Source: Dryomyza anilis | Taxonomy: Eukaryota > Arthropoda > Insecta > Diptera > Dryomyzidae | Direction: 5' to 3' | Length of the DNA: 64,000 nt | NCBI GenBank assembly: GCA_951804985.1 | Contig: OX638132.1 | Location: forward strand, 86,246,696-86,310,695 | In this document: piece after piece, positions 1-13,600 of the stretch | Numbering within the stretch: position 1 is the stretch's first letter | How the letters are laid out: every line of letters starts with the position of its first letter | Position numbers and translations under genes: made by a program | Notes under the pieces: model-generated | What the model was told of the DNA's origin: nothing | Databases searched by the model: none | The model's input: the letters and a program-made list of their open reading frames with translations, nothing else

Positions 1-1310
1 ATTTTCATTTTGCAACCCTGACAAATTTTCACCATACAAACAATGACCTATTTTCACAATACACAAATATTCTCCCTAATATGCACAACCTAATTGAGTG
101 AGACATTTCGCGCAGACCAGAAAATTAAATAATACTTTATAAATAAATCTTTATTGGACTTTGTGGTGTGTGCCAAACAACGCGAAAACAAAAATTTGAC
201 TTGGATTTTTGCCAACCTTTAAGATGATTTTAATATGTTCTGGTTTTTTGTAACTTTTTCGCGCAGACATCATCATGTTTGGTGGCTTTAATTCCATGGC
301 CAACAGTTTGTCTGTTACCTCAATGTCTGATCACGATTGATTTACTGCCATTGTTTTTTTTTTTTTACTATAACTTTGTGGGTTTTTCATAAATATTTTT
401 TATTGACCCATAATTTTGCTCATGTATGTTGTAAAAACCGCTTTTGTTTTTATTTTCATCCACTTTTTAACGAATTGCGTAATTGTGTGAATGAATGAGC
501 GGCGAAATATCAGGAATTGATCGACGAACAATGGGCATGAAAAGCGTTACACCCGTTGCCAGTGTTGCCATATCTATTAAGAGACAAACTGCCAATTTCT
601 GAGAAAAAAAAAGTATTTCAACTAATATTTAAACTGAAAATGTTGAAAAAAAACATATATTCAATTTAGTTTACTTTCATTAAATTTTAAACTAATTAAT
701 TCTTATAGATTGAATTGGTATATTTTATATGAATTGAGCATGAAATTGTATATATTTATTTTTTGATTAAAACTTGTTTTAAATTCAATAAACTGACACA
801 AACAGTTAAAACTCCCAATATGGTAACACTACCTGTACCACTCTTAAGAGGTTTTTATTTTGAATTATTGTTGTGAAGTAATAAGTCGTCAGCTAAATTA
901 TGACTTGCTGAATCATTCACTTATGTGATTGAATTATTTTTTATTTTCATTTAACTATGTGAAAAATTTTAAGTTGTATTCAAATGGAATTCATTAAACA
1001 TAATCAAATATTTCAAAAGTTTTTAGCCTATTAGTTATCTAAAATATAAAAATAAAGCTTTTACACACAAATGATGAAATATTCAATCTCAGGAAGGTAC
1101 AAAAATTGACATTCTTCGAAATTCAGAAATTCGAATCACTAGCAGAAATTAAACATAATAGGGTATACATAATCATGACCCGATAAAATTGATGATTAGA
1201 CTGTTCGGGTTATTAGAAGGCCAAAAACATTAGTAGGCCTTAGTAGAAATTCTACTTGGAATTTTATATCAAAAATTTGAAATCCAAATAAATTCGTTCC
1301 TCGACCACTT

Positions 1311-1850
1311 CCCAGCAAACCAAACGATATTTAAAAGATATCAAAACGATATAATGATACGAAAGCGTTAATGTTTTCGAAAAAAACGATCATTTCGTCG
1401 TTGTACAACGAAAAGTCACCAAATACTTTTTCAAAATGACAAATATTCATTTACAAAAATCTTTATAAATCTGTCAATTTTTAATCGATGATTTTAATTT
1501 TTTTACAACATTATAAGAAAATGTAAATCTAATAGTTTATTTTTCAATTTTAAAATTACATCAATAATTTTTTATAATACTAATCAACAAACTCGAAATT
1601 TAAGTTTTTCATAAAAATGCATTTGGTGACTTTTCGTTCTACAACGACGATATCTACTTTGTGACGTAGTGTTTTTGTCACTATAGATATCGAGATGATA
1701 GCGTATTTGCTTTATTTTCGATAGACAAATTTTATGTTTTGACACAATTCAATTTTCAAATACACGTAGTTTTATATCCAAAAATTATGTTTATTATATC
1801 AAATTGAAAAATGATCGTCATATGGTTTGCATCATGATACAATAACAAGG
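1311..1850. repeat. GATATCG-rich dispersed repeat, copy 1
   Basis: Starts CCCAGCAAACCAAACGATAT and shares its start and later parts (tagatatcgagatgata, cgtcatatggtttgc) with the copy beginning at 27064. No coding capacity. Confidence 0.6.
1399..1646. mobile_element. Short inverted-repeat element (MITE-like)
   Basis: Terminal inverted repeats CGTTGTACAACGAAAAGTCA (left, from 1399) and TGACTTTTCGTTCTACAACG (right, to 1646), about 248 bp. It lies within a larger GATATCG-rich repeat whose other copy (from 27064) lacks this block, which supports insertion. Confidence 0.65.
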
Positions 1851-2199
1851 TAGTAGTATCCCAGAGCGCCTCTCACAAAATTTTCTGAGAACCGACCACT
1901 TATGTTCAAATACATCTAAATACTAGTAAATTTTACTATATACGTGCTTAGGTAAACTTATTGGTCAAATATATATTGACATCATGCTTAAATACATGAA
2001 AATAATGTTTTCCGGCGAAACGACTTGTGGTTTCCAAAAAAAAAAATCGAAATTCGGTACTCCTACCCATTTGTCAATATGGGTATCAAATGAACGGAAA
2101 TTCTTCAGCTTTCCATCGCTTGTATTTTTGTAATTATTTTCAGGATTCGTATACCCTGGTGATCTATAACCACTTTGAATGGTAACCACACATACGTGT

Positions 2200-2615
2200 A
2201 GGGTATTTATACCCTCGTAGAAATTTTGGAAGTGCCATGGTCAAGAAGTGATCATGTCATTACTTAAGATGATCGGGGTATGACGAGGACCATAATGTCC
2301 TTGTAACGCAGTGTCCTGATAATGTACTGACCTCAGGCCATTATCATGTACTGATCGGACAATTCCCGATTTTATTATTTACCCGACAATTGCCTTGTCA
2401 GAGCCCGAAAATAGGGTTTCTCTCATTAAATCTCGATCATTGCCTATGATCGGGAACATTGACTACTTAGATAATGTAAACCCTGGTATGGTAAGCATGA
2501 TAAAGGCATGCAAAGGCAATGATCATATTTTCTCTAATAGGGTTTTCCCAATGAAAACCCGATCATTTCCCGATGGCGCATCGGGCAAATTTCTACTAGA
2601 TTAGTCGGCTTAGAC
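2200..2615. repeat. Fold-back-like repeat rich in GATCGGG/CCCGATC
   Basis: Ends carry loosely inverted copies around GTAGAAATTT (left, about 2209) and AAATTTCTAC (right, about 2589), with many GATCGGG/CCCGATC words between. Related wording is seen near 1160-1260. Probably a decayed non-autonomous element. Confidence 0.4.
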
Positions 2616-2649
2616 CGACTAACCTTCCCTCACTGGTTTAACTTTGTCA

Positions 2650-2835
2650 GAAAAACTGCGTATACAATTTTTTATGAAACTTGTTGTGTAACGGTGTGTA
2701 TTTTTTTTATTCTAAAAAGTGGTTAAAAAGTCTCCAACATTTCGTTCACAGTTTTATTAAAAAACTGAATGTCCAGAAAAATCAGCAACCGCAAATTATA
2801 TAGAATTGATATATGGGATGTCAATTAGGCTGGGT
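2650..2835 (+). repeat. Dispersed repeat family copy
   Basis: Shares words such as TAAAAAGTGG, AATCAGCA.CCGC.AATT and TATAGAATTGAT with 32770-32970, and in reverse with 59510-59640. It also shares the GGGATGTC terminus with the palindrome at 25930. Confidence 0.55.
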
Positions 2836-4434
2836 CAAAAAAGACATTTTTGAAAGTTCACCCCAAAATTACCTCAAAAAAGTGTGCAAAACAAAAAAAA
2901 AATTTGATAATACCAAAATCTTTTTTTCGTTCTTCTTTTTGTTGTTTATGAATTAAACTAAATACATTCAACGGTAAAGTTTTATATGTTTTGGAGACCT
3001 TTAGTTATATGACAACAAAAAAAATTAATTTAAGGAGGTAGAAGGTGACATCGAACCTATTGGGACAAATGTCTTAACCGCTTAGACCTTTTCAATAGTA
3101 CATAAATTCATGATCGGACATCAAATAACAAAGCTATACGATTTTGGCAGGTTCCAACATTATTTTGTTTTTCTTTGTTTCTGACACTTTTACGAGGTAA
3201 TCTTTCATTTTAGAGGTGAACTTAAAAAAAAGAATAATGTCTATGGAGACCGACCCGGCTTAAAGTTCATGGCAAAAACAGGAATTTCCATTTTTGATTC
3301 TCGTTTTGTGGAGTAGTGTTATTGAGTGTTTTAGTAAATTTTATATATTTTTTTTAATATTTTTTTTTCTGTAATATTAGAACTAGTTACTGATTTAAAT
3401 TACAAACTTATTAACAAATCAGAACACAGGCAATTATCAGTATGTTGTTGAATATAAAACGTGCACGCCACCAGATGCCATTCATAATAATAAAAAAAAA
3501 ATCGCGTTGGTCGTCAAATATTAATCAATATTTAAAGACATTTAATGTCTGCGGTTAACAACTTGCTTAGGCACTCTCAGCACCCTTAACAGATACCCAC
3601 CGTACTGTTTATACGATTTTATTATAAGAAACAAAAAACAAAAAAAACATCGAAATACGCGATGTCCTCGCAAGGTTTCCTCATTTATACGATTCTCTTA
3701 GCAACTGTTTGTCTGTCTGGCTGACTGACTGACATAATCATGGCGACTGTCGTATAAATGTCGCCACCGACAAGTTGGCGTCATTCATGACGACTCTTGG
3801 AAAATAAGAGACATTTAAAGTGGGTCGTCGCGAAGGAACTTCGCAGGAACTTCGCAGGAACTTCAGAGTTTGGCTGTTGAAGCTCACTCGATTTTTTTAC
3901 ACTCACTCTCTCTCTCTCTCTTAATAATCGCGCTTACTAATTTAAACTCGCACGACCAAGCGAGATATTGATATTTTCATTGAAGAAAAAAACTCCATGA
4001 GGTCTGCATTTGTTATGCGAGCAACAACGAACAACGAGAGCGCTTACTCGCAATGAGGGTGTGTGTCAGAGAGTCACGTGATGTTTGTGAGTTTCTTTCT
4101 TAAATATGTTTGTAAGGGTTGTGGAATGTGTTAAAGTGGGAAAAGAAGGAAAGACCGGAGTTAAACTGAAAATTTTAAAATTTGTTTCTGGGTTTCTTTT
4201 ATTTTTATATTTTTTGTGTATTTGTCGATGCATAGCTGTGTTGGTTTTGTGAGATTTTGTAGGTATCCCTGTAGCAAACCCGATTAGTTATGTCACACGG
4301 ATCCTTGAACTAGTCCAGTTATATCTCTTTTTGGCGGAGATAATGGAACACTCCGCCACCACACCATTTAACCAATTCTGACCTAGTTCTAAATAAAGTA
4401 CTTTGTACATTTCGCTCTCGTCTTTGCGTTTTTG

Positions 4435-4860
4435 TTTTTTTGACTACATTCCAGTAGGCCATTCGTTTCGATATCATTACGAGATCAATGCGAGTAGATG
4501 GAGAAATCACACGATATCGGATGCGTTCTCGTAACGACATCGAGCGTCAAATTGAACCTACATGGTAGATAGATATCGAAACGTTCTCTCGGAGTTTTCT
4601 CGTTACGAGAAATGTTTTCAAATCAAAACGATATCGAAGACAAAAATGAGCAAAGTTGGAGATTGCTGCGAAAAATATTACGATACCGATTTGATAAACG
4701 TTTAATTGTCGTATCTTGTCAAAGTATTTGAATGTACGACAATTTTAAAAAATTATAATCGAGAGAGCAACGAGATCGAACTTTTTTTTATCGAAGTTAT
4801 TCGAGAAAGCTTCGAGGCATCGAAGGTCTTCGAGTCATGGCAGACTGTTTGAACAAGAAT
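4435..4860. repeat. GATATCG-rich dispersed repeat, copy 2
   Basis: Contains cgagaaagcttcgaggcatc near 4802, shared with about 26725 and 27970, and many cgatatc/gatatcg words. Non-coding. Confidence 0.5.
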
Positions 4861-6187
4861 TTATCTAATCCATTTTGTACCACAACTAGTCTTTCTCTTT
4901 CCAAATTTACTACAGGGTCTATTGGCAAAAAGTACATACGTTGATGTGTAAACAACACATATATATTAAGGTACATTGTAGTAAGTAGGACCCATTGAGT
5001 TCTTGTTTTAGCCAAGCAAAAGCAGGTCAATGAAGTAACGAATGTTTATACGATTATATGTGGGTGGGGCGGAATATCGGGAGTATATTAGCCGTGCACG
5101 GTATCATGTTGCACTTAAAACCTTTTTTTTTTTTGCTTTTTCCGACTGTTTCACAGATATACAACTTACAACTAAATAATATTTTAATCAGAGATTGATA
5201 TCGTCATCGAACTGATATTAATTTAAATTCCCGAGAGTAGTGATTCCTATGAATATATAGCATTTTTTTCTTTTTTACTCAGAAACTATATTGTAGCGCT
5301 ATACATTTTTAAAATTTTAATAATACTTCATATTTCACAGCGCTCTATTGACACCCCCTTGAAATTATTATGGTTGTTTTGTGTACTTAATTATAACAGC
5401 CAGGTCATGCCAACAAAACCAAACCCAAATTTACCAATGTCACGACATGTCTGGTGTCCACGTTACGCCACGTCACGTCAAGCCACGACATTTTTCTTTC
5501 TAATTTTCAAACAGTATCAAATTTAATTGAAGTAACTTCCAAGGGAAGTGTTTTTATTTACGCTTTCCGCGCTAAACTTGTAGATTCATGTGTGCCCCCC
5601 GTGTCGTGTTGCTCTGATTGTTGTTGTGGCTTGAGTCCTGACGATGTGTGCGCTTCGAAACACACCCACAAAATAAAAGAAAAACTTTTTCACTGCCTGA
5701 TTTTCTATATATACTCCTGTGTCTAAAATATGTTATGCATTGAGAGAAAAATTACTTTTTAATTGTTTAAAAATTCGGTGTTAGGAATTTTTCATATAAC
5801 AAATATGAATCAAAGATTAAGGTCCTTCAAACTGAATTAAAAAGGAGAATATGAGTTAGAATGAGAAGTATTAGAAGGATTGTTCAAGTATTTACAATAT
5901 ATCAATTCTTTTCAGGCATGAATTTAGCTTTGTAAGCCCCTATCCATGTCGGAATACTCTTGAAACCTGCCTTTTAAATTTGCATACAAATGATTTAGAT
6001 TTTCTATTCCTTTGATACAAAATCATTGCAGTTTTCAGAACTTAAACTTAATACCTACATTTTGGTTTTTTTTAGCTACGATATTAGATCGACCATCTTC
6101 ATGTCATGATGTGTTCAATAGTGCATTATATCTTGATTTCTTTCCTGAATTGATACCCTTTAGAGCTGTATAAATTCCATAATTCAG

Positions 6188-6382
6188 GGCTGAGTTATTA
6201 TAATAGTTTGATGCAACAGCTCAAGAGTGACCTACAGTTTAATGCCGAATCCGAACGACAGGGTAAAATGACTTTTCACGGCGTACGGAAGAACACGTTT
6301 TGATTTTACAGTCGTGGGTGTTGAAACCACAATCTTTCGGTTCGCAATCTAATGCACTAACCGCTGACCTACGGATGCTACC
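6188..6382 (-). mobile_element. Diverged tRNA-derived SINE, copy 1
   Basis: Reads the SINE sequence in reverse: cctacagtttaatgccgaat and ccgaacgacagggt match the body of the copies at 11051 and 59855; actaaccgctgacctacgg corresponds to the tRNA-like head. The centre is shortened and altered. Confidence 0.65.
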
Positions 6383-9300
6383 GTGAAAAGTCATTAGTAG
6401 ACTGAATTGTTCAAAACTGAATATGTAGAACTTATCTAACCATTAATTTATCTGGATTAACCAAATATTCTTCAAAATTAACAAATTTGTCAATAAGAAA
6501 TATTCAATTTTAATAACAAAACTATAAAACAATTGTGAGCATTTACATCTGTGGCAATTTTCAACTTTACAACTGATTGCGGAAATGATCTTAAAAAATG
6601 ATTTAAAAATTTAAGAAAAACTTAAATAAAATAAATGTCTGTAAAATGTTTTTATTAAATTTTTTTTCGAAATTTTTTTTTTAATGAAAATTAATATTTA
6701 ATAACAAGTAGATATTCTTTTACGTTTTTTGGTCATATCTCAGCAACTATTGTGAGGATCAGTGTCAAAATGAATTCGTATATCACGATTACGATGGTAT
6801 TAATAACTCAATTTGAGCATATCTCGAGTTATGTTGTTATTTGATATTGCCACAGATTTCCCAATAATTTTTGACAGTGTAGTACTTAATAGCTCTTTGT
6901 ATATATCATTATATAAAAATGTTTATACTATATTGCGGGTTACGAGAGCAACAACTAAAATCAAGTACATGGTACACGCAACAAATTCATAAGAAAAGCA
7001 GTGCGCGTCAGACACCAAAGTGTCTTTGTTTGTGGTGTATACTGTTACACAGTGGTATTTGTTGTATAATTAATGTCAAATATAAATATTAATGTTTGTT
7101 AATAATTCAAGTTTTGGTTGACAGGTTTACCCCCATAATCAATACAAAAGTGTAAAATGACCAACGTAATGCAAGTGAAGAAAATGACTTAACTTAATAA
7201 ATACGAATACATTTTGGTAATAAAAACTAAAAATAGCATATTACAAATATTATTTGTTAATATTTTACTAAAACGTCTCAGTGTTCACTTAATATTTATT
7301 TTAACAATTCATTTTATACAAAAAAGAAATAAATAGTATATGTAAAGCAAATATTCACTTTTCAAATATTGTATAATTTTTGCGATTTCATTGAGGCACA
7401 CAAAATCAAACTACACGTCATTTATCAGAACTGTGTGTGAAATATATTTATACTTGAATAGTTTTTGGGATATTTATACTTATAGGGCACTTACGGGTGC
7501 TATTCCTAGTAGACATTGTAATAGAATTATGATAGGAAACTTATTATTAAATTTTAACCTACACGAAGAAAACGAAAGATGGTTGAAAAGTATTAAAACG
7601 TTTGCTGCAAATTTATTTGTATTTTCTGCATATTGGAATTGTTAAAGCGAGTAGAATTTTAGTTGCAGCAACACTTTAATAAACATTTTGTTTTCTTAGT
7701 GTAGTCATAACACGACCAGTTACAGGACGAACATAATCTGACCATGATCAGATCTAAATTTTTACTAGGGCACCTTTCTGGATAATAATATGAATTAAAT
7801 GACTTAAAGAATCATTTTTAATATTAATTTAAATTATTATCGAAATAACGTTATTTCTTTAATTTACAAAATAAAATAGTTTTATTTGGTTTTAAAAGAG
7901 TTTAAATTATTTGTAAAATTATACTGAACACAAGGCCAATTTTAAAAATGAATGATTAGTTTTATTTTTTGTATTATTGATATTTTTGTACTTTTTATAA
8001 TTCTAAAATATTGAGGAATTCTAATAGTTTAGAATTTTTATAGGACAATATGATGCATATGAATTTTTTCCCTTCATCATTACCCACTCATTCCCTACAG
8101 TTAGAAAATGTATTTTAAGTTGTGTCCCCGCGTTCATTAGTTTTACCAACAGTGATCGTTACCCGGTAGTGTCGACTAATCCAAAAAATTTGCCACAAAT
8201 CATTTATATTAATAAACATTTTCGTACTTTCATAAATTAACACATTCGAAGATGTTCACATGAATTTAGCAACAGCTGCTCTAATGCTATAATTCTCAAA
8301 TACTATTTTTTGCCGTGTCGCGCCGGGAGAGCGGCACCGACCGGCCACGCAGCAAAGCTAAGCGCAGCCAAATGTCAAATGAACCCAGTGAGAAATGTCA
8401 TTATCATTCCTCAGTGATAACAATATTTCATATCAGAAACATCGATGACTGAGCGTTGACTGATGACACTTTGATATAAATGTCAGACTCGGCATGCATG
8501 GAATTTGGAATAGATGGATCATCTATTAACATTAATGTGACAATAACATCCGTGTGACATTTTTTGTTAATCATAAACAAAATTTATCAATTATTTAAAT
8601 TTTTTGATTATCCAAATCATTATAATAGATTTATAGTCACTTTTCGTTAAAGTATCACGTTAAATAGGCCTCACATCATGATTATCTCAGGTTAACTTAC
8701 GTGGAGTTGAAATTAGAATTACCATAGCCGACCTTGATCAGGAACATTTCGCGTGGCCCTTGGTAAGGATGCGTTTTGTATTTTGAACAGGTACAAATTG
8801 AAAATAAGACTTACCTTAAACAACTTCCACTTGGGTTTATTAGAAGAAGAAATTGGTAGGATTTATTTGTTATTTAATTACAATCTGTTTTGTACCTATT
8901 TACAATTATTCTTGAAATTTAAATTTAGATTAATCGAAATTATAACTAACCGATTAATTGTGATATTGATTAATAAAAAAAAACTCGAAAAAGCGAATAT
9001 ATGTTTAAACTTGACGACAAATATTTAATTATTCGCACAGCAATGAAAGTAATTGTAAAAGTCCACGATACATCATTGATGAACATTATGTCGTCAATGA
9101 AGATAATTTCCGCAGGGATGATGAGTAGTAATTGTAGTATAGAGACGCGCGCGCGGGTAGGATTTTAAATTTCATTAGCAAAGCGGAAACACATCGCTGA
9201 GTGGGTTGTATATGGTGATGATCGTTTAATAATGTCGTCAGTGTGACAGAGCAACGTCATTCTGACGTGATTGTCACTCGATTATCAACGTCATCGCACT

Positions 9301-10558
9301 AAATGCTTCTGATTATTCACTTGTCCGAGTGCGCGTCTATCTGCTGTATATTTATATGTTTATCTGACTGTATGTCTAACGGTCTATATGTCATATGTCT
9401 GTCTGACTGTCGCCAAATTCCTGCATAAAAATCACGTGCTTGCAAATTAATGCTATTCACACATTCCATAAATAAATTTGTAAATTTTTAGTTATGTCAG
9501 TTTTATTTACAAAATGTTGTTAATTTTTACGTAAAATTTGTGTTTAGCTGGCATAATGTACGTCGACTGATGTGGGTTAACATTGAGTATAAAATAGTGT
9601 AGAGCGAAGGTCTTTGTATTTTGTTATTTTTACCAAATAAGCAATAATTCTCAGTTGACCTTGACCTTTGAAATGTACTTTGCAAGCTGCTTTGCTAAAT
9701 AACTAAAATATATTTCTAAAAAACGTGTCGAACTATTTAACGATTGATTTCAAACTAGGTTAAACGTTGACGTATAAAATATGTCACATGATTAATTTAT
9801 ATAAAACAGAATATAACGAAAAAAAAAGCCCCAAAACAATTGGAAAAATATTATTTATTACTTTCTTATCAATAACACAAGTTACGTATCAAAGTACAGT
9901 TTTATCTAAATAAAAAAATAAAAAATAGAAAAAACTACTATAGAAAAATGCGATAAACCTCTAACCTAGAAAACAATAAAATGTCTATAAACGATTTTTG
10001 TTGTATAACACCTTTGTGTGCATTGCGTGTGTTTTTTAACCTTTTATGGTTATTTGTTCAACCTACAATCGGAGGTTTTAAGTATATCGGATTAGTCAAG
10101 AGGAAAATTTATAGGTCGTCTAGACTTTAGACAGCGATTTGCTACTTAATCACTGTCATTAATATTAACAAAGGCATGGCGGTTAATTTTTCCCCAACTT
10201 GAATTTATTTTATAGCGATAGTAGCAACAAGATAAGATTATGGATGCAATTATTCGATTTTATTACAATTAGTTCATCGAAAAGGTGAGAATATTAAACA
10301 AGTTTTTAATTGTTTTATGGCAGCCCCTTTAGTTTTTAATTTTTAATCGTAAGTTTATCAGAATCTGATTTTCCGCTAAATTTCAAGTGTAATTCTTAAG
10401 TGTAAATCTCTTAAGTATAAATCGCTTCAATCATAATCACGAGTACCTAAAGTGCTATGACTTGATATGAAATATTTCGATTAGACAAACTTTCAACTGT
10501 TTTAATAAATTTTATTATATTTTATTAATAATTTTTTTTTTTTGGATTTTTCTTGCAG

Positions 10559-10641
10559 ATAACAACTATATCCACATAGCACAATGGCCTTAATTATGAA
10601 ATATATCGATAGTATGCACAGATACATGGATGCTCATGGCG
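10559..10641 (+). CDS. ELOVL exon with start codon
   Basis: Acceptor (tcttgcag) ends at 10558. A 25-base leader precedes ATG at 10584. It codes MALIMKYIDSMHRYMDAHG and stops one base into the next codon, before donor gtaagt at 10642. The following intron (10642-15653) is about 5 kb and contains a SINE and several inverted-repeat elements. Confidence 0.88.
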
Positions 10642-13600
10642 GTAAGTGTCACAACTCAAAAATGTATTTTACATTTGAATTTGAAATATCTTTAATAAGC
10701 GCGAAGCCAGCAGTCTGTCTTCAGCACGTTTCCTCATCATTAGAGTGTTAATTTTCACAACCTTGAATTAAATTGTTTACATCGGTAGTTCGATCGACGA
10801 TGCTTTCGAACGAGAGAGTGCCACGATAACTGGAGAGCGTGCGCCTTTGACAGTCAGACACTGATTAGTTTACACCCATAATTTGAATTAGCATTTGCTG
10901 ATATACAGACGACAATCCGACGATAGATTAAACGACATGTGAACTGTCATTAAATAGTTCGCATATTATAATAGATCTTTTCAAAATTTGATATACAATA
11001 TAGCAAAATATATGATTTTCAAATTAATTATTTTTTTCATTATAATAATAGCCGCGGTAGCTCAGTGGTTAGTGCGTTGGACTGCGAGCCGAAAAGTCCC
11101 CGGTTCAATCCTGGACTGGGGCTAACAACATCTTTTCATAGAAACATTTTCTATACCGCGCTACCTCTCGGCAGTAAATGGCAAACCTCCGAGAGTAAAA
11201 ACATTGCCTATGAAAAAGCTCTCACCCGCCGTTCGGATTCGGCAATAAACTGTAGGTCCCACCACTTTGAGTACAAATATAACACGCATAGCTCAAAATG
11301 GTGAAAGAGCTCGGCCTAAGTTCTTATAGACTGTAGTGCCAAACTATTATTATTATTATAATAATTAATAAATTAATTGAACTTAAAGAAAGTAACACAC
11401 CCAATGCTGTGTAGGGAATTTAAAGCTGTGTGCTGCTGTATAACTGTGTAGTGCCTCTAAAACTGTCGTTTGGTGTATATCCTATATATGCATATCGTCA
11501 CCTGAGAATTTGTGTGGCTCAAACGCCATTTAGTAGATTTCGAGAAGAACAATAAAGAAGATTTGCATTTGTGTTAAAATAGCAGAAAATTTGCGGTTTG
11601 AAGCAAAGTCGATGCTGAATATCTCAGATTTAATACAAGATATCGAAAAACGGATAACGCCATTAGAAAGAAAATATATAAGTTTCAATTGATTTTCACT
11701 TTGCATATAAAATGTATGGGACAAATAAAATGAGGTCACGACATATTCTCTTTTCATGCGTTGAATATACAAGATATGAATATTTTTTACACAAGATGAA
11801 AAAAATATTCATATCTCCAAAATCGCGTTTTTTTAATTTATGACCTCTAGTAGTAAATGAGCGATATATATCCAATTCCTAACTCCATTCATCCAAAAAA
11901 TGGCGTTTGAGCCAAATAAATTATCAGGTGACGATATATGCATATATTTTGGCATATTCACAAACCCAGATAGGATTTAATTTATACTACTAAATAATTC
12001 GTATATTCAATTAATTATATTAATAGAATTAATTAATTTGTATCAATTAATCACAGGTGATATATTTACGATCAATATTTTTTCTGTGTAGTAGAAAAGG
12101 TACGAAGGGAATCCCACAGTTGACCTGTTACCCATGTTACATGACAAACATGATTAGGTCATAATGTCTTCCCTAATAGGTTTAATTTCTACCGAGACAA
12201 TTTTCGACTGATAGCACTTCTATTTGCGAAATTTCAAGCAGACAAAGACGTAATTTATTATTAAAGATGTCTCAAATATGATAAACTCCCGATACAAAAT
12301 ATGTGGTAAACGTATTTCAGATTATCAAATTTTAAAGGCGATTCCCGGCATATTGTGGAAATGGACAGACAGCTTTTGATACCAATTCCGTCTTCGCTTA
12401 AAATCATTATATAAATGGTTGTAAACTTGGGGCCCGATAAAGAATGTGTGTTATTTTTCGAAAAAATTTAAAGAGTGTTATAAAATAACATATTTGAGCT
12501 ACATTAAAAGTCTTAAATAACATAATTTTATAAATATTGATTGATTGAAGTTTACGAACGTTATCTTTACCAATTTATATGGATAGGTTTACGAGATATT
12601 GTACCAACAGTTGGTAAAATATATAAATGCGGTCACGTATATTTACGAAAATCTCGCATTTCAGTGCTAGTTTAAACTTAGTTTAAACTCCGTTTAATTC
12701 ATCTTCTCTTTAAATTAAACGACGTTTAACTTTGTTTGCAGGTTTTCAGTGATAGTTTAAAATGAACACAGACCAAGACAATACATATGGCACACAGGCT
12801 AATGACAAATAATTCTCTCGATTTTGACTTCTGATAAATGTCATTCAAAATTAAATAAATAAAAAAATTGTTTCAGAAAAATAAAATTAATGTAACTTTA
12901 AAATTTAGTAAATGATCGAGCAACAAACATTATTTTGAATTTTTACAAATATTTTTTCGTTCACCATATTTTCATTTATACGAAGTAATTTTATAAAACA
13001 GAGAAATATTATTCGTAAATTATTATTATGTCGTATTACGTACGAATTAATTCATTAACCATTTTTACACACACCTATTATTTTTGCAGATAATTCATAA
13101 GTTTACAAATGTAGATTTTCGTAATAATAAAATAATTTGTGAAACAACGCACAGAAAATAGAAAAGTGTTATGAGAAAATTTCATGTCAAATACATTGAA
13201 AGTTTAAACATAGTTTAATCGATTCTGATTTTAAACGAAGCTTAAACCACAAAAAAAGGTCAACTAGCACTGAAAAACTGACCCTAAATGTTATATCAAA
13301 TGAAAGTTAGTTATACATCCAACAAATAAAAAACTTTAAATGAAAACTTTAATGTTATTTAATGTATGAAACTTAAAATTTTTAAATTTATCCAAGTAAA
13401 TACCTTTTTGATAAAATGTATGCTTTATCAAACAAATTAGTCATTCTAAAAGATTTAATATGAATTATTAAGTACGTTCGTACTTAATAGAAGTTTTTCC
13501 CCTTTTAAAATAATTGTTATTTATGTGTTTAACTATTTATTTATGTATTTAGTTTTTTCAGTTATTTCTATAATATACATTTTAAAAATTAGATAAGTTG

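Larger units (their letters stand above)
1..10558. other. Upstream non-coding region
   Basis: No exon recognised. It holds repeat copies (listed separately) and some GC-richer, less repetitive stretches, at about 3660-4100 and about 8280-9420, that could include the 5' leader exon or enhancers of the ELOVL gene; nothing proves this. Open frames here are short and without recognisable domains. Confidence 0.5.

Noticed and set aside
8753..9028. 91-codon forward frame
   Set aside because: AT-rich codons (Leu, Ile, Asn, Lys) without any motif or splice context.
11051..11125. A functional tRNA gene
   Set aside because: The boxes are present, but the outer stem does not pair well and the tRNA-like head continues into the common SINE body.
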